Below, in pieces: positions 34,493 through 42,943 of a DNA stretch of 64,000 bases. The first letter of the stretch is position 1; every line of letters starts with the position of its first letter. A program made the translations under genes and the position numbers. The DNA is from Bacillus_I endophytica_A (GTDB lineage: Bacteria; Bacillota; Bacilli; Bacillales; Bacillaceae_H): assembly GCF_026790145.1 (NCBI RefSeq), contig NZ_JALAMS010000015.1:124001-188000 (forward strand), in the 5' to 3' direction. The notes under the pieces were generated by a model that saw only the letters and a program-made list of their open reading frames with translations, was not told where the DNA came from and made no database searches.

Positions 34493-35776
34493 TTATTCCG
34501 CTGCTTTCATCATAGAAACCGACGTTCCTGAAAGCACCGCCTGCCTCTCATTCCACGTCATTGGTTTGTCACTTGGAATTTCAATCATAGAAATGGCTCC
34601 ATCAACAGGACATACGATAGAACATAAATTACAGCCAACACAGTCTTCTTCTCGCACTTGTAAATATTCTTTTCCGTTTTCACCCTTTAAGATATCAATA
34701 CATTGATGTGACGTATCTTCGCAGGAAATATGGCATTTGTTGCAGTTAATACATGTTTCATTGTTAATTCGCGCTACAACTTTATGATTTAAATCAAGAT
34801 CTCCCCAATCCCTATATTTGCTAACAGCTCCGCCTACTAAATCGCTTATAGCGTTCAGACCTCGTTCATCAAGGTAATTGTTAAGCCCATCTATCATATC
34901 TTCTACAATGCTGAATCCGTGGTGCATAGCAGCTGTACATACTTGAACAGCTGACGCTCCCATAAGCATAAATTCAACAGCATCTTGCCAGCTAGATATT
35001 CCACCCATTCCTGAAATCGGTACATTTATATGAGGATTTCTTGCACATTCAGCGACCATATTTAAAGCAATTGGTTTTACAGCTGGCCCACAGTATCCTC
35101 CATGTGCTCCTTTCCCATTCACATGTGGAATCGTATTCCAACTATGAATATCCACTCCTGCAAGACTATTGATTGTATTAATCATACTAACGGCATCAGC
35201 ACCACCTTCAACAGCGGATTTGGCTGTTACTGTAATGTCCGTAATGTTTGGAGTTAGCTTTACAATTAAAGGCGTTGTTGCAACTTCTTTTACCCAATAT
35301 GTTTGTTTCTCAACAAGCTCTGGTACTTGCCCTGATGCAGCCCCCATTCCTCGTTCAGCCATACCGTGTGGACAGCCAAAATTGAGTTCAAGTCCATCTA
35401 CACCAACAGCTTCGACTTTTTTTACAATCTCGTGCCATTTTTCTCTTTTTGGTTCCACCATAAGAGAAGCGATAATAGCATTGTTTGGGAACTTCTTTTT
35501 TGTGTCCTCAATTTCTTTTAAATTCACCTCAAGCGGTCGATCTGTAATAAGTTCAATGTTATTGAAACCTGCGACACGCTGACCGTTGAAGCTAACTGCA
35601 GCAAACCGAGAAGAAACATTTAAAATAGGTTCTCCGAGCGTTTTCCAGACAGCTCCTCCCCACCCTGCTTCAAATGCACGCTGCACTTGGTAGCCAGAGT
35701 TTGTTGGAGGTGCTGATGCGAGCCAAAAAGGATTTGGAGACTGTATTCCAGCAAGATTTGCACGTAAGTCTGCCAT
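34493..35776 (-). CDS. preA: Dihydropyrimidine dehydrogenase subunit PreA
   Basis: FMN-containing catalytic subunit that reduces uracil and thymine to the dihydro forms, first step of the route. The TIM barrel (about 1-300) resembles dihydroorotate dehydrogenase: GLELNFGCPHGM, VKLTPNITDI and ISGMGGISSWQDA. Two C-terminal [4Fe-4S] motifs follow: CINCNKCHISC and CVGCNLCSIVCP. It works with PreT, encoded 18 nt upstream. The pair equals the E. coli PreTA enzyme and one mammalian DPD chain split in two. Confidence 0.94.
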   Translation of the reverse strand: MADLRANLAGIQSPNPFWLASAPPTNSGYQVQRAFEAGWGGAVWKTLGEPILNVSSRFAAVSFNGQRVAGFNNIELITDRPLEVNLKEIEDTKKKFPNNAIIASLMVEPKREKWHEIVKKVEAVGVDGLELNFGCPHGMAERGMGAASGQVPELVEKQTYWVKEVATTPLIVKLTPNITDITVTAKSAVEGGADAVSMINTINSLAGVDIHSWNTIPHVNGKGAHGGYCGPAVKPIALNMVAECARNPHINVPISGMGGISSWQDAVEFMLMGASAVQVCTAAMHHGFSIVEDMIDGLNNYLDERGLNAISDLVGGAVSKYRDWGDLDLNHKVVARINNETCINCNKCHISCEDTSHQCIDILKGENGKEYLQVREEDCVGCNLCSIVCPVDGAISMIEIPSDKPMTWNERQAVLSGTSVSMMKAAE

Positions 35777-35793
35777 TCTTTTCTCTCCCTTCC

Positions 35794-37149
35794 CTATGCT
35801 AAATTTTTCTTTCTCTCTATAGCACTCTTATGAATCTCATAAGCTACGTTTTTTCCTTGCTCTGCAGCTGTGACAACCATCGCATCTCCATAACCTTTTC
35901 CAAATACGATATCACCACACGCATATATGCCCTCTTTTGATGTTCTCATTGTACTTCCATCTACTTTTACAACACCGCCTTCATGTTCAAGGCCGAACTG
36001 CTCAATTAATGAGGTATGTCGCGTTTGTCCAATTGCTTTAATTACAACATCAACAGGCATATCAAATGTACTTCCTTCTATTTCAACAGGCTTGCTTCGT
36101 CCATCTTTTTCACGCTCTGTAAGCTTCATTTTGACACATCTTAATGCTTTTACACGTCCTTGCTCATCTCCAATAATCTCCTTTGGAGCCGTTAAAAATC
36201 GAAATTCGACTCCATCTTGTTTAGCAAACTCGTACTCAAAATCATAGGCCGTCATTTCTTTTACTGTTCTTCTATACACAATTTTCACGTTTTCCGCACA
36301 GAGTCGAACTGAGCACGTTGCAGCATCAATTGCCGTATTTCCTGCTCCAATAACAGCTACCTTCTTACCTTGAAATGTTTCTGTTAGTTCTTTTGTTTTC
36401 GTATCTTTTACAAACTCGATTGCATCATAAACACCCTCAAGCTGCTCTCCTTCTACATGTAAATGAGGAACAGACCCCATACCAGCTGCTAAAATAACAA
36501 ACTCATAGCTTGATAGAATATCTTCAGCGCTTATATCTTCTCCAACTGTTGTCTCTGTTCTTATTTCTACACCGAGTCTTTCTACTTGAGAAACTTCCCA
36601 AAATGAAATTTTTTGTGGCAAGCGAAAGGACACAATCCCATAAGTATTTAATCCTCCAGCTCTCTCACTTTTTTCGAACATTGTGATGCTATATCCAAAG
36701 CGTGCGAGTTCACGTGCTGCTGAGAGACCAGCAGGACCGCTTCCAATTATGGCTACTTTTAAACCATTGCTTTCTCCTTTTTGAAAAAGAAGAGCATCAT
36801 TGTGAATTGCCCAATCTGTTGCATAGCGCTGCAAGCTTCCGATTGGAATTGGGGCGCTATCGCTGTTTAATACACAAGCTCCTTCACAAAGTTCTTCTGT
36901 TGGACAAACTCTCGCACAGCTTGCTCCAACAGGATTTGTTTCCATAATGACGCGAGCTGAGCCTTTTATATTTCCAGAAGCAATTTTCTTAATAAAACTG
37001 GGGATGTTAATACTTGTGGGACATGCTTTAATACAAGGGGCGTCATAGCAGTATAAACATCGGTGTGCTTCATTAAGTGCCTTTGTTCCTAACCCTTTAT
37101 CAACCTCTTCAAAATTCCCCTTCAGCTGCTCAATGAGATTTTTCTCCAT
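35794..37149 (-). CDS. preT: Dihydropyrimidine dehydrogenase subunit PreT
   Basis: Flavoprotein subunit that takes electrons from NAD(P)H and passes them to PreA. N-terminal Fe-S domain with CLYCYDAPCIKACP and CARVCPTEELCEGAC (about 30-95). FAD motif AIIGSGPAGLSAARE (about 130) and NAD(P) motif AVIGAGNTAIDAA (about 265), then CGDIVFGKGYGDAMVVTAAE near the C-terminus for FAD. 451 residues. Which pyridine nucleotide is used cannot be told. It is the second gene of the operon after the ureidopropionase. Confidence 0.93.
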   Translation of the reverse strand: MEKNLIEQLKGNFEEVDKGLGTKALNEAHRCLYCYDAPCIKACPTSINIPSFIKKIASGNIKGSARVIMETNPVGASCARVCPTEELCEGACVLNSDSAPIPIGSLQRYATDWAIHNDALLFQKGESNGLKVAIIGSGPAGLSAARELARFGYSITMFEKSERAGGLNTYGIVSFRLPQKISFWEVSQVERLGVEIRTETTVGEDISAEDILSSYEFVILAAGMGSVPHLHVEGEQLEGVYDAIEFVKDTKTKELTETFQGKKVAVIGAGNTAIDAATCSVRLCAENVKIVYRRTVKEMTAYDFEYEFAKQDGVEFRFLTAPKEIIGDEQGRVKALRCVKMKLTEREKDGRSKPVEIEGSTFDMPVDVVIKAIGQTRHTSLIEQFGLEHEGGVVKVDGSTMRTSKEGIYACGDIVFGKGYGDAMVVTAAEQGKNVAYEIHKSAIERKKNLA

Positions 37150-37185
37150 TTACACACCTTCTTTTTTTAGAATAAAAATCGTTTG

Positions 37186-38073
37186 TTACGGAAGAAGTGA
37201 TGTCATTTCTTCATATGTTTCAGGACGGCGATCTCGGTAGAATTGCCAAGCATCTCTTACCTCTTGGATAAGCTTGCGGTCTACCTCGCCAATGATGACT
37301 TCATCACGATCTCTGCTTCCTGTTGCAACAAAACGACCGCGCGGATCTACTAAATAAGACTGACCGTAAAATTCCCCCATATTCCAAGGGGCTTCAAATC
37401 CGACTCTGTTAATTGCTCCAACGTAATAACCGTTCGCAACAGCATGTGCAGGCTGCTCTAGCTTCCACAAATATTCGGATGTACCAGCAACAGTTGCTGA
37501 TGGATTGAACACAATTTCTGCTCCTTTAAGACCAAGCACTCGAGCTCCTTCTGGAAAATGACGATCATAGCATATATAAACGCCGATTGTTCCATATGCT
37601 GTCTTAAAAACCGGATACCCTAAATTTCCAGGCTTGAAGTAAAACTTTTCCCAAAATCCATATCCTTCTTCTCCAGCTCCAACGTGGGGGATGTGCTGCT
37701 TTCGGTATTTCCCTAAATATGTTCCATCAGCATCAATAACAGCTGCTGTGTTATAGTACGTAGCAACTCCTACACGCTCATAAATCGGTAAAACAATTAC
37801 AACATGTAATTCTTTGGCAAGTTCCATAAATTTTTTTGTTGTAGATCCTTCTGGAATTTGTTCAGCCGCACTATACCATTTTGGATTTTGCTCAGAACAA
37901 AAATAGGGCCCATAAAAGATTTCCTGCATACAGATAATGTTGGCCCCTTTTTCTTTTGCTTCTCTCACAAGCTTTATATGTTTCTCAATAGCCGCTGCTT
38001 TGTGAACTTCAATAGGCTCATTTCCTTCCACATTGTGTGATGCCTGAATAAGTCCGATTTTTATTTTGTCCAT
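37186..38073 (-). CDS. Beta-ureidopropionase (nitrilase superfamily N-carbamoyl amidohydrolase)
   Basis: Third step: hydrolyses N-carbamoyl-beta-alanine to beta-alanine, CO2 and NH3. The nitrilase triad is present as Glu51 (CMQEIF), Lys125 (GKYRKQHIP) and Cys168 (VYICYDRHFPEGAR). 295 residues. The family also includes N-carbamoylputrescine amidohydrolase, but preTA and hydA in the same operon favour ureidopropionate. First gene of the operon, read from the promoter at 38127-38154. Confidence 0.9.
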   Translation of the reverse strand: MDKIKIGLIQASHNVEGNEPIEVHKAAAIEKHIKLVREAKEKGANIICMQEIFYGPYFCSEQNPKWYSAAEQIPEGSTTKKFMELAKELHVVIVLPIYERVGVATYYNTAAVIDADGTYLGKYRKQHIPHVGAGEEGYGFWEKFYFKPGNLGYPVFKTAYGTIGVYICYDRHFPEGARVLGLKGAEIVFNPSATVAGTSEYLWKLEQPAHAVANGYYVGAINRVGFEAPWNMGEFYGQSYLVDPRGRFVATGSRDRDEVIIGEVDRKLIQEVRDAWQFYRDRRPETYEEMTSLLP

Positions 38074-38126
38074 CTCGCTTCCCCCTTTTTTTGTCCAAAT
38101 GTCTAAATTTTCTGAAATTAATACTT

Positions 38127-38154
38127 ATTCTACTAGAATCCTTTTGCTTGTACA
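38127..38154 (-). promoter_or_regulatory. Promoter and operator candidate of the pyrimidine catabolic operon
   Basis: On the minus strand TGTACA (38149-38154), 16 nt and TAGAAT (38127-38132) form a plausible sigma-A promoter. The dyad ATTCTA-C-TAGAAT (38127-38139, perfect 6-1-6) overlaps the -10, so a regulator bound there would affect transcription. The first start codon is about 50 nt downstream. Confidence 0.45.
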
Positions 38155-38181
38155 CTATACACCATGTAAAATAAAAAAAGA

Positions 38182-38215
38182 GAGCACTACACATTATGTA
38201 CAATGTGTAGTGCTC
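38182..38215 (-). terminator. Terminator of yqjE
   Basis: Fourteen perfect base pairs (38182-38195 with 38202-38215), extended by A/T pairing past a 2-nt bulge. On the minus strand it ends in T7. It separates yqjE from the catabolic operon. Confidence 0.85.
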
Positions 38216-38220
38216 TTTTT

Positions 38221-39342
38221 TTAACAACTTACTTCTTGAATAAGAGCAAGTACAAGTTCACTTGTTTTAACAAGTTCTTCAATTGGCATCTTCTCGTTTG
38301 TTGTGTGAATATCTTCATATCCAACAGCTAAGTTAACTGTTGGAATACCGTGACCAGCAATCACGTTTGCGTCACTTCCACCGCCGCTATGAAGAAGACG
38401 GGATGTTCTTCCAATGCGATCAACTGCTTTTTTTGCTACTTCAACAACATGATCTCCATCTTTAAATTTGAAGTTTGGGTACATGACCGTCACTTCTACT
38501 TCTGCTCTTCCACCCATTTCTTCTGCTGCTTCTTCAAATGCTTTTTTCATTTTTTCGACTTGGGCTTCCATCTTTTCGCTTACAAGTGAACGAGCTTCTG
38601 CTAGAATATGGACTTGGTCACAAACAATATTTGTTTGTGTTCCACCTTCAAAGCGACCGATGTTTGCTGTTGTTTCTTCATCAATGCGGCCAAGCGGCAT
38701 TTTTGAAATAGCTTTAGCAGCAATTGTAATAGCTGAAACGCCCTTTTCAGGAGCTACGCCAGCATGAGCTGTTTTTCCATAAATTGTTGCCTGAACCTTT
38801 GCTTGAGTTGGAGCACCAACAATAATATCGCCTACTTTTCCGTCACTGTCTAATGCATATCCAAACTTCGCTGTAATCATGCTTGGATCTAATGCTTTCG
38901 CTCCCACAAGTCCTGACTCTTCTCCAACCGTAATAATAAACTCTACTGTTCCATGCTCAATTCCTTCTTCTTTAATAACTTCCAAAGCTTCAAACATTGC
39001 AGCAAGGCCTGCTTTATCATCCGCTCCTAAAATCGTTGTTCCATCACTTTTAATATAGCCATTTTCAATTTGTGGCTTAATTCCTTTACCAGGAACAACT
39101 GTATCCATATGGGACGTGAAATAAATTGTATCAACGCCTTCTTTTGTACCTTTTAAAGTACAAATTAAGTTGTTTGCTCCATGTCCTGTTACTTCTTTGG
39201 CATTGTCTTCTTTTACTTCCACGCCAAGTGATTGGAATTTTTCTTTTAGTACTTCTGAAATTTCACTTTCGTATTTTGTTTCAGAATCTACTTTGACAAG
39301 TTGTAAAAATGTGTCTACTAAACGTTGTTCATTAAGTTTCAT
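38221..39342 (-). CDS. yqjE: M20-family tripeptidase-like zinc peptidase YqjE
   Basis: PepT-like metallopeptidase of 373 residues. Zinc ligands and catalytic residues: SHMDTV (His-x-Asp), GADDKAG (bridging Asp), GEESGLVGA (catalytic and ligand Glu), and a final His in DIHTTNE. A dimerisation insert with AKVQATIYGKTAHAG and VAPEKGVSA lies in the middle. Likely an aminopeptidase for small peptides. Same place and length as B. subtilis yqjE, in a row with yqjD and yqjC. Confidence 0.9.
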   Translation of the reverse strand: MKLNEQRLVDTFLQLVKVDSETKYESEISEVLKEKFQSLGVEVKEDNAKEVTGHGANNLICTLKGTKEGVDTIYFTSHMDTVVPGKGIKPQIENGYIKSDGTTILGADDKAGLAAMFEALEVIKEEGIEHGTVEFIITVGEESGLVGAKALDPSMITAKFGYALDSDGKVGDIIVGAPTQAKVQATIYGKTAHAGVAPEKGVSAITIAAKAISKMPLGRIDEETTANIGRFEGGTQTNIVCDQVHILAEARSLVSEKMEAQVEKMKKAFEEAAEEMGGRAEVEVTVMYPNFKFKDGDHVVEVAKKAVDRIGRTSRLLHSGGGSDANVIAGHGIPTVNLAVGYEDIHTTNEKMPIEELVKTSELVLALIQEVSC

Positions 39343-39369
39343 TATGTACTCCTCCTTAGTTTGTAAGTG

Positions 39370-40911
39370 TTACAGTGGAATATTTCCATGTTTTTTCGCT
39401 GGACGCTCTTCTTTTTTGTGACGAAGCATTTCAAGTGCCTTCTTCAATTTGATTCGTGTTTCTCTTGGGTCAATAACGTCATCAATCATCCCAAGGCTTG
39501 CAGCAACAAAAGGATTTGCAAATTTTTCTCGGTATTCTTCAATTTTGCTTTTTCTTGTCTCTTCAGGATTACTGCTATTAGCAATCTCTTGAGCGAAGAT
39601 AATGTTGGCAGCTCCTTCAGGCCCCATAACGGCAACTTCAGCATGAGGCCACGCATACACGAGATCTGCACCTATTGCTTTGCTGTTTAGAGCAACATAC
39701 GCTCCACCGTACGCTTTACGTAAAATAACGGTTAATTTTGGCACTGTTGCTTCTGAGTAAGCATATAAAATTTTTGCTCCATGTCTTATGATACCACCAT
39801 GCTCTTGTTTTACACCAGGAAAGAACCCTGTCACATCTTCAAGCGTAATGAGCGGAATATTAAAACAGTCACAAAAACGAATGAAGCGAGCGGCTTTATC
39901 TGAAGAATTAATATCAAGTCCTCCCGCCATAATGCGTGGCTGATTGCATACTAATCCAACTGTTTGTCCTTCTATTCTAGCAAGGCCAACAACAATATTT
40001 TTCGCAAAATCTCGGTGAATTTCAAAAAAAGTGTTATGATCTACAATTTCTTGAATTACAAGGCGGATATCATAAGGGCGTGTAGGGTTATCTGGTACGA
40101 TATGAAGTAAATTTGGGCGATCATCATTGGAAGATTGAACAGCAACATATGGTGGTTGTTCACGATTATTTTGAGGTAAGTAAGACAGCAATTTCCTGAC
40201 ATTTGCTAATGTTTCTTCTTCACTTTGAGCTGAAAAATGAGCGTTTCCGCTTATGGCGTTATGAACATGTGCACCTCCTAAATCTTCTGCGGCTATTTTT
40301 TCTCCTGTCACAGTCTCGATTACTTTCGGGCCTGTTATAAACATTTGACTTCTCTCTTCGACCATAAAAACAAAATCGGTAATCGCAGGAGAATAAACAG
40401 CACCTCCAGCGCAAGGGCCCATAATAACTGATATTTGAGGAATAACGCCTGAGTAAATAGCATTTCGATAAAAAACTTGACCATATCCGTCAAGAGATGC
40501 TACTCCTTCTTGAATGCGAGCTCCTCCTGAATCATTCAGTCCGATAAAGGGAACTCCTGTTTTAGCCGCTAAGTCCATTACATGCGTAATCTTTTTTGCA
40601 TGCATTTCCCCAAGCGCACCTCCAAAAACGGTGAAATCTTGCGAAAATAAATAAATAGGCCTCCCCATTATTTTCCCATATCCCGTCACAACACCTTCAC
40701 CAGGAGCTTCTTTTTCATGAAGACCAAAATCATGACAACGATGTTTTATAAAAGGATTAAGTTCTACAAAAGAGTCTTCATCAAGAAGCAAATCAATCCG
40801 CTCTCTTGCCGTTAACTTGTTCTTTTTATGCTGTTTCTCAATAGCCTCCTTACCACCTCCAAGTTCAACTGCTTCCTTCTTGTCGTGAAGACTATAAAGT
40901 TTTTCATACAC
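39370..40911 (-). CDS. yqjD: Acyl-CoA carboxylase carboxyltransferase subunit (propionyl-CoA carboxylase beta / YqjD)
   Basis: Carboxyltransferase of the PccB/MmdA family (513 residues): the N-terminal half has KLTARERIDLLLD, SQDFTVFGGALGE, DSGGARIQEG and GPCAGGAVYSP; the C-terminal half FCDCFNIPLITLEDV and RKAYGGAYVAL, with the biotin-binding region EVAVMGPEGA. With the epimerase (overlap 8 nt) and the mutase cluster at 47-52 kb it fits propionyl-CoA to methylmalonyl-CoA; decarboxylation is the alternative. No biotin carboxylase or biotin carrier gene is in the window. The start is GTG at 40911, 8 nt behind AGGAGG; the longer frame to 40980 runs inside yqjC. Confidence 0.9.
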   Translation of the reverse strand: MYEKLYSLHDKKEAVELGGGKEAIEKQHKKNKLTARERIDLLLDEDSFVELNPFIKHRCHDFGLHEKEAPGEGVVTGYGKIMGRPIYLFSQDFTVFGGALGEMHAKKITHVMDLAAKTGVPFIGLNDSGGARIQEGVASLDGYGQVFYRNAIYSGVIPQISVIMGPCAGGAVYSPAITDFVFMVEERSQMFITGPKVIETVTGEKIAAEDLGGAHVHNAISGNAHFSAQSEEETLANVRKLLSYLPQNNREQPPYVAVQSSNDDRPNLLHIVPDNPTRPYDIRLVIQEIVDHNTFFEIHRDFAKNIVVGLARIEGQTVGLVCNQPRIMAGGLDINSSDKAARFIRFCDCFNIPLITLEDVTGFFPGVKQEHGGIIRHGAKILYAYSEATVPKLTVILRKAYGGAYVALNSKAIGADLVYAWPHAEVAVMGPEGAANIIFAQEIANSSNPEETRKSKIEEYREKFANPFVAASLGMIDDVIDPRETRIKLKKALEMLRHKKEERPAKKHGNIPL

Positions 40912-41320
40912 GCTGATCTCCTCCTTTTTCACAAAGCTCAATAAGTACTTTATGTGTTGAAGATGGATGTAAAAAAGCAATAAGAGCGCCTCCCGCTCCT
41001 ATCCTCGGTTCTTTATCAATCATTGTGAGACCTTTTTTTTCAAGCTCTTGTATTTTTGCTCTTATATTTTGAACACGAAAAGCAATATGATGAATACCTT
41101 CTCCTCTTTTATTTAAAAACGAAAAAATAGCTCCCTTTTGTTCCAATGGTTCAAGAAGTTCAATTTTAGCTGATGGCGTCTCTAAAAAAGCTACTTTTAC
41201 ACCTTGACTTTCCACAATTTCCTCTCCAATTAGAGTAAGACCAAGTAGTTTCTCATACATATATAAAGCGCTTTCAATCGAATGGACAGCAATTCCTATA
41301 TGATCTACTTTTTCAATCAT
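40904..41320 (-). CDS. mce: Methylmalonyl-CoA epimerase (VOC family, YqjC)
   Basis: Converts (2S)- to (2R)-methylmalonyl-CoA, the form used by the mutase. VOC/glyoxalase fold of 138 residues with repeated beta-alpha-beta modules: DHIGIAVHSIESAL at the start, IELLEPL, and HHIAFRVQNI in the second half (metal ligands His and Glu). It overlaps the carboxyltransferase gene and is translated with it. Annotated as a lyase-like protein in B. subtilis; the mut genes here make epimerase the better call. Confidence 0.9.
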   Translation of the reverse strand: MIEKVDHIGIAVHSIESALYMYEKLLGLTLIGEEIVESQGVKVAFLETPSAKIELLEPLEQKGAIFSFLNKRGEGIHHIAFRVQNIRAKIQELEKKGLTMIDKEPRIGAGGALIAFLHPSSTHKVLIELCEKGGDQRV

Positions 41321-41460
41321 TGCATCCTCCTTATCATTATCGTATTCTTTCTATATCTATTCTATATGTTTCTCTTTTTTCCTTTTATATCACAACGCTT
41401 GTCGAATGCTTCAGGACAAGCTACAATGTAGACAAACAAAAGACAGGGAGTTGGCCGAAA

Positions 41461-41556
41461 GTGTCTAATAAGAAAATCCAAAAAACGATTGTAATGATTA
41501 TGCTTGGTATTATGATTCTTTCTACCATTATGATTGGTATTAGCACATGGGTATAA
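41461..41556 (+). CDS. prli42: Prli42-like stressosome-associated miniprotein
   Basis: A 31-residue protein on a GTG start. It has a short basic N-terminus (VSNKKIQKTIV) and one membrane helix (about residues 10-29, Ile/Met-rich). This matches the pattern of Prli42, the Listeria and Bacillus miniprotein that anchors the stressosome to the membrane (SNKKVQK, then a hydrophobic helix, as I recall it). GGGAG lies about 10 nt before the GTG and a terminator follows at once. The frame is open upstream to 41320, but that part does not look like a signal or domain. Confidence 0.75.
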   Translation: MSNKKIQKTIVMIMLGIMILSTIMIGISTWV

Positions 41557-41585
41557 AAAATGGACCTTACTAAAAGGTCCATTTT
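41557..41585. terminator. Bidirectional terminator between prli42 and the GNAT gene
   Basis: Twelve perfect base pairs (41557-41568 with 41574-41585) with A/T flanks, between convergent genes. Confidence 0.82.
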
Positions 41586-42026
41586 CTATAGAGATAAGGA
41601 GTAATAGAAATAGTGATCGTCTTTTTGATAGCCCAACTTTTCATATAGATGCTGAGCACGAACGTTATCTTTTGCTGTTTGCAAAACAATTGAATCTCTC
41701 TCTTCTTTTTTGCCGTACTCCTTTACTTCTTGTAAAAGAGCGGCACCTACTCCGCTTCCTCTCGTTTTTTCTGTAACATACAAATCATTTAAAATAATGA
41801 TTCTCTTTATTCCAATTGAAGTAAAAGAAGGATACAGCTGAGCAAAACCTACAGCTTCACCTTCCTCTAAAGCTAAAAAGATGACAGATTCCTTGTTGTG
41901 TAAACGTTCATAAATAAAGCGTTCAGCAGCTTTTATATCACTTTTCTGTTTATAAAAAACACGGTATTCGTTAAAAAGAACGGCTACCTTTTTATAATCT
42001 GTTACACAGGCTTCTACAATGTACAT
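41586..42026 (-). CDS. GNAT-family N-acetyltransferase
   Basis: Single GNAT domain (146 residues). Acetyl-CoA binding shows in LNDLYVTEKTRGSGVGAAL (the R/Q-x-x-G-x-G/A motif as RGSGVG) and in the C-terminal strand-helix LQTAKDNVRAQHLYEKLGY. Substrate unknown; the length and motifs resemble small-molecule or diamine acetyltransferases. It converges with prli42. Confidence 0.85.
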   Translation of the reverse strand: MYIVEACVTDYKKVAVLFNEYRVFYKQKSDIKAAERFIYERLHNKESVIFLALEEGEAVGFAQLYPSFTSIGIKRIIILNDLYVTEKTRGSGVGAALLQEVKEYGKKEERDSIVLQTAKDNVRAQHLYEKLGYQKDDHYFYYSLSL

Positions 42027-42048
42027 AATTCCCCTCCGCCATCTCTTT

Positions 42049-42855
42049 TTATCTACTAGCTTCTTCTAATGTTAATCCTTGTTTATATAGATAAGTAGCA
42101 TGTTCCTTTCCTACATATCGAATATGCCATGGTTCATAGGAATACCCTGTGTCCTCTTCTTTTCCTTTTGGATAACGAATAATATAGCCTTGCTTGTAAG
42201 CATTCTCTTTAAGCCATTTTCCTTCTTCTGTTTCCCCAAATTGCTCTGTTAAAAGAAAGTTTGCCGACTGAGAAGAAACATCCATTGCTAAGCCTGTTTG
42301 ATGTTCACTTGTTCCAGGAACTGCGCTGACTTTTTTTGTTTCCGCTTCTCCATACTCCTGTACATGCTGATTAAATACAGTAATTTGACGGTCATATGAA
42401 CGATAACCTGAAACAGCATAAAGTTTAATCCCTTCTTTTTCTCCTTCAGCAAATAACTTCTCAAGTGCTTCTGCAGCTTCTTGTCGTAAATACTTTTTCT
42501 CCGCCTCGCCGCTAAAGGAAAATTCAACGTTAGGAACAACAAGATTCTGTGGGACAAATCCTTCTGGGAGACTTCGTTTTTTATTAACAACAAGCAACAA
42601 AGAATTAGGATTCGAAATAACTGATACTCCTTGAACTTTTTGATCAATTGTTTCTGAAAGAGCAGGAAAAGCAGGTTCACGTTTTTTCTCCTCTTTCTGC
42701 TCACTTGTTTTGGTGTCAGTAGGCTCTTCCTTTTGAAAATTAAAAGCAACAATAAGAACAATAGCTAAAATAAAAAAGAGAAAAAACAGTAAAAATAAAC
42801 GCCCAAAAATCCCCCTGTCTCTTCTCATACTACGCTGAACCGGCTTCTTCTCCAT
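42049..42855 (-). CDS. Membrane-anchored D-Ala-D-Ala/L,D-carboxypeptidase, VanY family (M15B)
   Basis: Peptidoglycan peptidase facing outward. A single membrane helix at about residues 19-40, a low-complexity Lys/Glu-rich linker, then the VanY domain (about 120-265) with the zinc motif EHQTGLAMDV (His-x6-Asp) and EPWHIRYVG (catalytic Glu and last His). GYRSYDRQ is the usual lead-in. It resembles B. subtilis YodJ (273 residues). It would trim stem peptides; which bond it prefers is not visible. Confidence 0.88.
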   Translation of the reverse strand: MEKKPVQRSMRRDRGIFGRLFLLFFLFFILAIVLIVAFNFQKEEPTDTKTSEQKEEKKREPAFPALSETIDQKVQGVSVISNPNSLLLVVNKKRSLPEGFVPQNLVVPNVEFSFSGEAEKKYLRQEAAEALEKLFAEGEKEGIKLYAVSGYRSYDRQITVFNQHVQEYGEAETKKVSAVPGTSEHQTGLAMDVSSQSANFLLTEQFGETEEGKWLKENAYKQGYIIRYPKGKEEDTGYSYEPWHIRYVGKEHATYLYKQGLTLEEASR

Positions 42856-42943
42856 ACGATAGCCCTTTCCCTATTTAGATTTTGTGCTTATAGTTTATAT
42901 CCTACAAGAGAGAAGAAGCAACTTTTTTTGTAATTTTTACAAA

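Noticed and set aside
35169..35582. 137-codon plus-strand frame opposite preA
   Set aside because: Shadow of the preA reading frame, composition skewed by the opposite strand.
41320..41460. Longer N-terminus for the Prli42-like protein
   Set aside because: No ribosome site and no conserved look; it also covers the region in front of the mce start.
42288..42761. 157-codon frame inside the VanY-type gene
   Set aside because: Same strand, other frame; Lys/Leu-rich shadow without a ribosome site.
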